Origin: an uncultured Allorhizobium sp. | Lineage (GTDB): Bacteria; Pseudomonadota; Alphaproteobacteria; Rhizobiales; Rhizobiaceae | Assembly (NCBI GenBank): GCA_958439205.1 | Contig: OY288189.1 | Span: 699,960 to 763,959, forward strand | Length of the DNA: 64,000 nt | Reading direction: 5' to 3' | Part shown: in pieces, positions 10,230 to 19,700 of the stretch | Position numbering within the stretch: position 1 is the stretch's first letter | Layout of the letters: each line of letters starts with the position of its first letter | The notes under the pieces: model-generated | The model's input: the letters and a program-made list of their open reading frames with translations, nothing else | The model's database searches: none | What the model was told of the DNA's origin: nothing | Translations under genes and position numbers: made by a program

Positions 10230-13200
10230 TTGCCAATATCCAAGATCCTTGTCGCCAACCGTTCGGAAATCGCGATCCGCGTCTTTCGCGCCGCCAACGA
10301 GCTCGGTCTGAAAACGGTCGCCATCTGGGCCGAAGAGGACAAACTCGCGCTGCACCGCTTCAAGGCGGACGAAAGTTATCAGGTTGGTCGTGGCCCGCAT
10401 TTGTCGAGGGATCTCGGACCGATCGAAAGCTATCTGTCGATCGAGGAAATCATCCGCGTCGCCAAGTTGTCCGGTGCGGATGCTATCCATCCTGGCTACG
10501 GTCTCCTGTCCGAAAGTCCTGAATTCGTGGACGCCTGCAACGATGCAGGTCTGATCTTCATCGGTCCGAAGAGCGATACGATGCGGCAGCTTGGCAACAA
10601 GGTGGCCGCTCGCAATCTTGCGATCAGCGTCGGCGTTCCGGTGGTGCCCGCTACCAATCCGCTGCCGGATGACGAAGCCGAAATTCACCGCTTGGCGGCC
10701 GAGATCGGCTATCCGGTGATGCTCAAGGCCTCCTGGGGCGGTGGTGGTCGCGGTATGCGCGCGATCCGCGACCCGAAGGACCTGCTGCGTGAGGTCACGG
10801 AAGGCAAGCGCGAGGCAATGGCTGCGTTCGGCAAGGACGAGGTTTACCTCGAGAAGCTCGTCGAGCGCGCCCGTCACGTCGAAAGCCAGGTGCTCGGTGA
10901 CACGCATGGCAATGTGGTTCATCTCTTTGAGCGCGACTGCTCGATCCAGCGCCGTAACCAGAAGGTGGTCGAGCGCGCGCCGGCACCTTACCTGAACGAA
11001 GCGCAGCGCCAGGAACTGGCCGACTATTCGCTCCGGATCGCCAAGGCGACCAACTATATCGGTGCCGGAACCGTCGAATATCTGATGGATGCCGACACCG
11101 GCAAATTCTACTTCATTGAGGTCAATCCGCGCATCCAGGTCGAGCACACCGTCACCGAAGTCGTGACCGGCATCGATATCGTGAAGGCGCAGATCCACAT
11201 CCTCGACGGCCACGCGATCGGCACGCCGGAATCGGGTGTCCCGAAGCAGGCGGATATCCGCCTCAACGGTCATGCCCTGCAGTGCCGCATCACCACGGAA
11301 GATCCGGAGCAGAACTTCATCCCGGATTATGGCCGCATCACCGCCTATCGTTCGGCGGCCGGCTTCGGCATCCGTCTCGACGGCGGTACCGCCTATTCGG
11401 GTGCGATCATCACCCGCTATTACGATCCGCTGCTGGTCAAGGTAACGGCGTCGGGCAGCACGCCGCAGGAAGCGATCAGCCGCATGGACCGCGCTCTGCG
11501 CGAGTTCCGTATCCGTGGCGTGGCCACGAACCTGACCTTCCTCGAAGCGATCATCGGCCATCCGAGCTTCCGCGACAATTCCTACACGACACGCTTCATC
11601 GATACGACGCCGGAGCTTTTCCAGCAGGTGAAGCGTCAGGACCGTGCGACCAAGCTTCTGACCTACCTCGCCGATGTCACGGTCAACGGACATCCGGAAG
11701 TGAAGGGCCGCCCTAAGCCTCCGGCCGACGCCGCCGAGCCGGTCGTTCCCTATATCGATGCCGAGATCAAGCCGGGCACGAAGCAACTCCTCGACGAGCT
11801 CGGTCCGAAGAAGTTCGGCGACTGGATGCGCAATGAAAAGCGGATCCTGATGACCGATACGACCATGCGCGACGGTCACCAGTCGCTGCTGGCCACGCGT
11901 GTTCGTACTCACGATATCGCCAAGATCGCCGACACCTATGCGCGGGCTCTGCCGAACCTCTTCTCGCTGGAGTGCTGGGGTGGTGCGACCTTCGACGTTT
12001 CCATGCGCTTCCTGACGGAAGATCCGTGGGAGCGTCTCCAGCTTGTGCGCGAAGGCGCGCCAAATCTGCTGCTGCAGATGCTGCTGCGTGGGGCGAACGG
12101 CGTTGGCTACAAGAACTATCCTGACAATGTGGTGAAGTACTTTGTTCGTCAGGCGGCCAAGGGTGGGATCGATCTCTTCCGCGTCTTCGACTGCCTGAAC
12201 TGGGTCGACAACATGCGCGTGTCGATGGATGCGGTCATCGAAGAGAACAAGCTCTGCGAGGCGGTGATCTGCTACACGGGCGATCTCCTGAATTCGGCGC
12301 GTCCGAAGTATGACCTGAAGTACTACACGGCACTTGCCGCCGAGCTCGAAAAGTCCGGTGCGCATATCATCGCCGTCAAGGACATGGCTGGCCTTCTGAA
12401 GCCGGCTGCCGCCAAGGTGATGTTCAAGGCCTTGCGTGAAGCCACAAGCCTGCCGATCCACTTCCACACGCATGATACGTCCGGCATTGCTGCTGCGACC
12501 GTGCTTGCGGCTGTCGAAGCCGGTGTCGATGCGGTCGACGCGGCCATGGATGCCTTCTCGGGTAACACATCGCAGCCCTGCCTTGGCTCGATCGTCGAGG
12601 CCCTGCGCGGCTCGGAACGCGATCCGGGTCTCGATCCGCACTGGATCCGTCGACTGTCCTTCTACTGGGAGGCAGTGCGCACTCAGTACGCAGCCTTCGA
12701 GAGCGATCTCAAGGGTCCGGCTTCGGAAGTCTACCTTCACGAAATGCCAGGTGGGCAGTTTACCAACCTCAAGGAACAGGCCCGCTCGCTCGGTCTTGAA
12801 ACCCGCTGGCACGAAGTGGCCCAGGCCTATGCCGACGCCAACCAGATGTTCGGCGATATCGTCAAGGTGACCCCGTCGTCCAAGGTTGTCGGTGATATGG
12901 CGTTGATGATGGTGAGCCAGGATCTGTCCGTTGCCGACGTCGAAAATCCGGCCAAGGACATCGCTTTCCCTGATTCTGTTGTTTCCATGCTGAAGGGTGA
13001 TCTCGGTCAGCCTCCGGGTGGTTGGCCGGAAGCGCTGCAGAAGAAGGTGCTGAAGGGCGACCAGCCTTATACGGCCGTGCCTGGTTCGCTTTTGCCGCCA
13101 GCTGATCTGGACGCCGAGCGCAAGGTGATCGAGGAGAAGCTCGGTCGTGAGGTCACGGATTTCGAGTTTGCCTCGTATCTGATGTATCCGAAGGTCTTCA

Positions 13201-13691
13201 CGGACTATGCGCTGGCGGCTGACACCTATGGACCTGTCTCGGTTATCCCGACGCCGCAGTATTTCTATGGTCTACCTGCGGGCGAGGAGCTGTTCCTCGA
13301 TCTGGAAAAGGGCAAGACGCTCGTCATCGTCAATCAGGCGCTTGGCCATACCGACGACAAGGGCATGGTCACCGTGTTCTTCGAACTGAACGGCCAACCA
13401 CGCCGCATCAAGGTGCCGGATCGCGCCCATGGTGCTTCCGGTAGCGCCGTCCGCCGCAAGGCCGAAACCGGCAATGCCGCGCAGCTCGGTGCGCCGATGC
13501 CAGGCGTGATTTCGCAGGTGTCCGTCTCTGCCGGCCAGACGGTCAAGTCTGGCGATGTGCTGCTCTCGATCGAGGCCATGAAGATGGAAACGGCGCTGCA
13601 TGCCGACCGCGACGGGGCGATCTCGGAAGTCCTCGTCCGGATCGGCGACCAGATCGATGCTAAGGATCTGCTGATCGTCTATTCGGCCTGA
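10230..13691 (+). CDS. pyc: Pyruvate carboxylase
   Basis: A 1153-residue biotin enzyme that converts pyruvate, bicarbonate and ATP to oxaloacetate (anaplerosis). Domain order: biotin carboxylase (1 to about 450, glycine loop GGGGRGMR near 172), carboxyltransferase (about 540-850, TDTTMRDGHQS; K717 in VKDMAG aligns with the carboxylated metal-ligand lysine of R. etli Pyc), allosteric/tetramerisation region, and C-terminal biotinyl domain with K1118 in EAMKME. It is nearly identical in length to the R. etli enzyme. The start is TTG 10230, encoding (M)PISKILVANRSE with GGGGAG at 10218-10223; an upstream in-frame GTG at 10191 would add 13 atypical residues. A terminator follows at 13718. Confidence 0.97.
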   Translation: MPISKILVANRSEIAIRVFRAANELGLKTVAIWAEEDKLALHRFKADESYQVGRGPHLSRDLGPIESYLSIEEIIRVAKLSGADAIHPGYGLLSESPEFVDACNDAGLIFIGPKSDTMRQLGNKVAARNLAISVGVPVVPATNPLPDDEAEIHRLAAEIGYPVMLKASWGGGGRGMRAIRDPKDLLREVTEGKREAMAAFGKDEVYLEKLVERARHVESQVLGDTHGNVVHLFERDCSIQRRNQKVVERAPAPYLNEAQRQELADYSLRIAKATNYIGAGTVEYLMDADTGKFYFIEVNPRIQVEHTVTEVVTGIDIVKAQIHILDGHAIGTPESGVPKQADIRLNGHALQCRITTEDPEQNFIPDYGRITAYRSAAGFGIRLDGGTAYSGAIITRYYDPLLVKVTASGSTPQEAISRMDRALREFRIRGVATNLTFLEAIIGHPSFRDNSYTTRFIDTTPELFQQVKRQDRATKLLTYLADVTVNGHPEVKGRPKPPADAAEPVVPYIDAEIKPGTKQLLDELGPKKFGDWMRNEKRILMTDTTMRDGHQSLLATRVRTHDIAKIADTYARALPNLFSLECWGGATFDVSMRFLTEDPWERLQLVREGAPNLLLQMLLRGANGVGYKNYPDNVVKYFVRQAAKGGIDLFRVFDCLNWVDNMRVSMDAVIEENKLCEAVICYTGDLLNSARPKYDLKYYTALAAELEKSGAHIIAVKDMAGLLKPAAAKVMFKALREATSLPIHFHTHDTSGIAAATVLAAVEAGVDAVDAAMDAFSGNTSQPCLGSIVEALRGSERDPGLDPHWIRRLSFYWEAVRTQYAAFESDLKGPASEVYLHEMPGGQFTNLKEQARSLGLETRWHEVAQAYADANQMFGDIVKVTPSSKVVGDMALMMVSQDLSVADVENPAKDIAFPDSVVSMLKGDLGQPPGGWPEALQKKVLKGDQPYTAVPGSLLPPADLDAERKVIEEKLGREVTDFEFASYLMYPKVFTDYALAADTYGPVSVIPTPQYFYGLPAGEELFLDLEKGKTLVIVNQALGHTDDKGMVTVFFELNGQPRRIKVPDRAHGASGSAVRRKAETGNAAQLGAPMPGVISQVSVSAGQTVKSGDVLLSIEAMKMETALHADRDGAISEVLVRIGDQIDAKDLLIVYSA

Positions 13692-13717
13692 TCCTTTCCC
13701 AAACGGCTCAAAAGAAA

Positions 13718-13747
13718 AGAGGCCCCGCCATCGCTGGCGGGGCCTCT
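13718..13747. terminator. Bidirectional terminator between pyc and ndvB
   Basis: A 13-bp perfect stem (13718-13730 with 13735-13747) and loop TCGC lie between two convergent stop codons. The left flank is A-rich (T-rich when read on the minus strand), so it can end ndvB as well as pyc transcripts. Confidence 0.8.
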
Positions 13748-13770
13748 CTCGTTTCGCTTGCTTGGCTCGC

Positions 13771-16700
13771 TTACTCAGCCGCCTTAGCCTTTGGCCTTCG
13801 TGCCGGCTTTTTCGCTGGCGGCGGAGAGCTGGGCTCTGGCAGATCCTCGCCGATCACCTGTGCCTTGCCATCCAGCGTCACATCGTAGCCGGCAGCATTG
13901 CGCGTCACGGCGACCTCGACCTTGCGGCCGTCGATGTCGACCTTGGCCTTGAAGCCTTCCCAGTGTTCCGGGAGAGCGGGGCTGACGACGATGTCGCCGC
14001 CCTTGCGGCGGATGCCGAGGAAGCCCTCCACCGCGAAGCGATAGAGCCAGCCGGCAGAGCCCGTATACCATGTCCAGCCGCCGCGTCCGGCATAGCCGTC
14101 GCCGCCATAGATGTCGGCTGCGACCACATAGGGTTCGACGCGGTAGCGCTCGGCTTCTTCGGGAGTGCTGGCGTGGTTGATCGGGTTCAGCATTTCAAAG
14201 ACGCGCCAGGCATCGGCCAGGCGACCGGCCTTGACCAGCGACAGCCCCAGCCAGATTGCAGCATGGGTATACTGCCCGCCGTTCTCGCGCACACCCGGCG
14301 GATAGGCGCCGATATAACCCGGATCGACCTGCGGCTTTTCGAAAGCCGGGGTGAAGAGACGAACGATGCCGTTCTCCGTATCCACGAGTTTCGAGACCGC
14401 CGCGTCGAGAGCCTTTGTGGTGTGCACCGGATCTCCGAGGCCAGAGAGAACACTCCAGGACTGGGCGATCGAGTCGATCTGGCACTGAAGCGATTCGTTC
14501 GAACCAAGCGGTGACCCGTCGTCGAAATAGCCGCGACGATAGTGGTCGCCGTCCCAGCCCGCCGTTTCGAGGGCGGCCTTGAGCTTTACGACATGATCGC
14601 TCCAGCGGGCACTGCGTTCACGCTCGCCGCGCTTGTCGGCCTGAAGCTTGAAGCGCTCCAGCGTGGCGGCCAGCAGCCAACCGAGCCAAACGCTTTCGCC
14701 ACGACCTTCGATGCCGACACGGTTCATGCCGTCGTTCCAGTCGCCACCGAGGATCAGCGGCAGGCCGTGTTCGCCGGTGCGGGCGATGGCGAGGTCGAGC
14801 GCACGAGCGGCGTGCTCGTAGAGATCAGCCGTTTCTGCTGCGACCCCAGGCAGGAAGAAGCTGTCGTGCTGTCCCTGCTTCAGTTCCTGGCCATCGAGGA
14901 ACGGGATCTGCTCAGCAAGGATCGTCTCGTCACCGGTTGCCGTCACATACTGGTCGATTGCATAGGCCAACCAGACGACGTCGTCCGATATCATCGTGCG
15001 AACGCCAGCGCCGGTCTGTGGCAGCCACCAATGCTGCACATCACCTTCGACGAATTGGCGTGCGGCTGCTTTCAGGATCTGACTGCGGGCCAGGTTTGGC
15101 TCGACCGTCAGGAAGGCAAGCGTGTCCTGCAGCTGGTCGCGGAAACCATAGGCTCCGCTCGCCTGGTAGAAGCCGGCGCGAGCGAAGAGACGGCAGGCAA
15201 GTGCCTGGTAGGGCAGCCAGCGGTTGACGAGGTTGTCGAAGGCCTTGTCGCCCGTCTCCACCGAAAGCTTGCCAGTGAAACCGGTCCAGAAGTCACGATT
15301 GGACTTGAGAACGGTTTCGAAGCCCGCCGCACGGACCGACTTCACCAGATCGATGGCCGAGCCCGCAGTATCGGTTTCACCGAGCAGAAAGGTCATGTCA
15401 CGCGACTGACCCGGGGCAAGTTCGATATCGAAGGCGATCGCGGCACAAGGATCGCTCTCGCTTTCGATCGAACCCGTCAAGGTCGAGGCGCGAGCGACCG
15501 CCTGAGGCAGCTTGATCGTGCCGTTGCGGCCGATGAATTCGCGGCGGCTTGTGGTGTAACCTTCCGGCTGCTCCGGCCCTGCCAGGAAGGCGAAGCGGCC
15601 GGGGTAGTTGATGTCGTAAGGGTTGGAGGCCAGAAGCGCTCCGGTTTCCTCATCAAAGGTCGAGAGAACGAAAGGCGCGGTGCGGGCCTGATTGTTACCC
15701 AGAACCCATTCCGCATAGCCGTAGACGCGGAACTTGCGCGCTTCGCCACTGGTGTTCTTCAGCCTGATCTTCGAGAGCTTGACGGGGCGCACTCGGTCGA
15801 CTGTCTGGGTCAGTTCGATCTCCAGGTCGCCGTGGCGGCTGACGAAGGTCGAATAGCCCAGACCATGGCGGGTCTCAAACGTCGCCGTCGGATCGAGGTT
15901 CAACGCGCTCGCCGTCGCATAGGCACGACCGCTGACGAGATCCGTGACGTAGAAGGCCTCGCCGGGGCGATTGACGACAGGGTCATTGGTCCATGGGGTG
16001 ACCTGGTAGTCGCGCGAGTTCTGGCTCCAGGTGAAGCCTGCGCCTTCGGCCGAGACATGGAAGCCGAAGCTCTCGTTCGAGATGACGTTGATCCACGGAT
16101 GAGGCGTGTTGGCGGTGCCGTCGAGGCGGACGACATATTCCATGCCGTCCTTCGAGAAGCCGCCAAAGCCGTTCCAGAAATCGAGGTCGGAACCGTCGAT
16201 CGCCTTACTTGTCTTAATGGCGGACGGCAGGGACGGCGGCAGGCCGGCCCATTCGACTTCACCGTCGATGGTGCGTGGAGTGGCGAACAGGGAGACCGCG
16301 CGGTTCACCTGGTCAACGATCTTGCCGTTGCGGGTGTGCAGGACAACACGGGCTGCCGCAAGGACGGCCAGTGTAGCGCCTTCGTCTTGCAGGTCGTCAC
16401 GCACGGTGAAGACATGCTGGCGACCGCCGGGCAGGCGATGGCGCAGGTTGTCTGCCATCTGGTCGAGCGCGTGCTGCATGTCCTGCGCATAGGAGGTCGC
16501 GCGTTCGTTGATGATCGCAAGGTCTGCGACGACGCCACGGCGGCGCAGATATTCGAGCGCACTCATCGCTTCACGGGCGATGTCCATGTCCATGTCATCG
16601 TTGATGCGCAGTGCGAAGATCGGGAAGTCGCCCGAAATTGCCATGGGCCAGAGGGCCGACTGAGAGCGCAGGCCCTTGCGAACCGTTTCCGGGTCTGCCC

Positions 16701-19700
16701 GCAGGTGATTGTCGGGGTAGACCAGATAACGGCCGAGATGCTGGAAGGCCGCAGCCTGCTGCGAGGTGATGCCGATGTGGCGCAGTTCGACCTGGGCGCG
16801 GGTCCAGGCATGGATCAGTTCATGGCTGAAGGCGTCCGGGTGACGGTAGCGTTCAATCGCCTGGTCGATTTCCTCACGGCTCGGGGCGGCCATGGTCCAG
16901 AAGATGACCTGGACCTTCTTGCCGGCCGGTACGCGAACGACGCGGCGTAGGCTGAGGATCGGGTCGAGCGTGAAGCCTTCCGTGCCGGACAGGTTTGCGC
17001 CCGGATCGAAAGCTGCGGCTTCGCCGAGGCTGCGGCCACGGCCGAGGAACTTGCGGCGATCCGTTTCGAATTCCGTCGGGCGGCCCTGACCTGCGCTGTC
17101 GACCACGAGGTGGGCGACGCAGATATCGGGGTCCGACGGGCTGCGCTTGTTGCGCTCGGCGCGGATGACGTCACGGCGGCGACCGAATTCGGTCTTCACG
17201 AACATGCGCGAGAAGAGCGGATGGGCGTTGTCGCTGTCTTCGAAGGCGAGCACCGGCTCGGTATAGGAGGTGACTTCGATGTAGCGATCTTCGGTCCCGG
17301 TGTTCAGGATCGTCAAGCGGCGGCCTTCGGCGTCATGCTCGGTGCCGACGATGCATTCGACCGAGGTCGAGATGTCACCCACCGTCTTGAAGAATTCGGC
17401 CTTGTCGTCGCCGAAGATGACCTTGGTCTTTTCGTCTTCCGCACGGCGTGGCGCAGATGTCGCCGACCACCATTCGTTGGTTGCCGTGTCGCGCAGGAAG
17501 AGGAAAGTACCCCAGCGGTCTTCGGTCGTGTCGGGTTTCCAGCGGGTGACGGACTGGCCGTTCCAGCGCGAGAAGCCCGAGCCGGTTGCGGTCAGCATCA
17601 CCGAGTAATGGCCGTTCGACAGGAAGTTGACCTCACGGTCCTTCGTTGCCGGATCTTCCACCGTGCGGATCTCGGCACGCAGAAGGTCGGCCTGGCCCTT
17701 GCCCGGCGTCTGCGGCTCGTATTTTGCGCTCATGACCGGGATTTCGCGCGGGGTCTTTTCCTGAAGCAGCAGTTCGGCTGCTTCGATGACCGGATCGGCA
17801 TGGAAGAGTGCACGCAGGCGGCCATTGAAGGCGACGTTGGCGATTGCCGCGATCGACATGCCATGGTGGTGGGCATAGTAGTTGTAAACAACAGCGCACT
17901 TCTTGCCGTCGGGCAGACGGGTCGGCGTGAAGTCTACGGCATCGTGGAAGCCATAGGCGCCGAGCGCGCCGAGCTTGCGCAGCCGCTTCAGGTTCTCGAG
18001 AGCCGCTTCAGGATAATACTGGCTGGCGAGGATCGAGGCATAGGGCGCGATGACGGCGTTCTGGCCGAGACCGCGCTTCAGGCCGAGCGTCGGCACACCG
18101 AAGTTGGTGTACTGGTAGTTCATCTCGTGGTCGCGGGCGTTGAAGGCCGCTTCCGAGATGCCCCAGGGAATATTCAGCCGGCGACCATGGTTCATCTGCT
18201 CGATGACGATCAGATTGTTGGTCTGGTTGAGGATGCCACCCTGACGCTCCTGCATGACGAGCGGCGGCATCAGATATTCGAACATCGAGCCGGACCAGGA
18301 AATCAGCGCGGCGCGCGCACCGATCGGCACGACCTGACGGCCGAGGCGGTACCAGTGTTCCGTCGGAAGGTCGCCCTTGGCAATCGCAAACAGGCTGGTC
18401 AGGCGGCATTCGGAGGCTAGAAGGTCGTAGCAAGCTTCGTCCAGTTCGCGGGCATCGACCCGGTAACCGATCGACAGCAGACGGCGCTCTGGACGGAACA
18501 GGAAGGTGAAGTCCATCGAGAAGGCGAGGTCTCGCGCGCGCTCCGACAACTGGCTCAAGCGCTGGCGCAGCGGATCGATGTTCGACAGGTCGAAGGCGGT
18601 GTCGGAGATGTGGGCTTCGCAGACCGAGACCAGCGATTCCGTCCAGCGCACCACTTCGGCGCTCGGCTCGGAGCGGACTTCGTGGTGCAGGTTGGCTGCG
18701 AGTTTCTGTACGTCGCGGGCGAGCACCGCCAGATTGATGATGCGGATCGAAGCGAATTCATGTTCGCGCTTCACCGCAGCAAGGGCCGTGTTGAAGCCGA
18801 TGATGCGCTCTTCCAGTCGGCGACGCAGCGGACGGACCGTCTTGCGATCATCTGGCAGCTGCTCGAGGATTTCGAGAAGGATGCCGCCGACATCGCCGAT
18901 GCCGTCGAGATTGCCCTGGAGATGGGCCGAAGGCGCTTCTGCCCATTCACGGCAGGCAGACGAAATCGCGATCAGATGGCCGGCGAGATTGCCGCTGTCG
19001 ACGGCGGAGACATAACGCGGGCCGAGCGTCTTCAGGGTGTCCGTGTAGTACCAGTTGTACAGGTGGCCGCGATATTTCTCCATGCGCTCGACGGTCGCAA
19101 TGGTCTGCTCCATGCGCTCGATCGTCTGCTCGAAGCTCAGCCAGCCGAAATGGCGGGCCGATACGACGGAGAGCAGGTAGACGCCGATGTTCGTCGGCGA
19201 GGTGCGGTGCGCGATGATCGGTTCTGGCGTTTCCTGGAAGTTATCCGGGGGCAGGTAGTTGTCGCCGGCCGTGGTGAAGGTCTCGTAGTAACGCCAGGTA
19301 CGGCGCGCGATCTTGCGCAGCTCGTAGGAGACGTTTTCCGGCACTTCGAGGCTGTCTTCGGTCTCGGCCGACTGGCTGACATACCAGGCGAGCAGCGGGG
19401 ACAGGACCCAGAGGAAAGCGAAGGGAAGGCCGATCAGATAGCCAAAGCCACCCGGCAGGGCCGCAACGCCGACCGAAAGCACCGCCAGGATCGGGGCGTG
19501 GCGCATGTTGCGGTAGTAGGAGTTGATCGTTCCCTGGGCTGCCGACTGAACGCTCGCGGCGGTTCGCCATTCGAGGAGCAGCTTGCGGCTCACCAGCAGG
19601 CGGTACAGCGAGCGAACGATGGCGTCGGCCATCATGCAGGCATTGTCGGCGATGAAGACGATACGCAGGGCGACCTGGGCATTGATCGAGCGGACTTCCG

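Noticed and set aside
10050..12812. A 920-codon open frame on the minus strand
   Set aside because: It lies antisense to pyc, lacks a recognisable fold and has the composition of a reversed GC-rich coding frame.
14542..16950. An 802-codon open frame on the plus strand
   Set aside because: It is the antisense of the ndvB C-terminal half; ndvB motifs are clear on the other strand and no domain is visible here.
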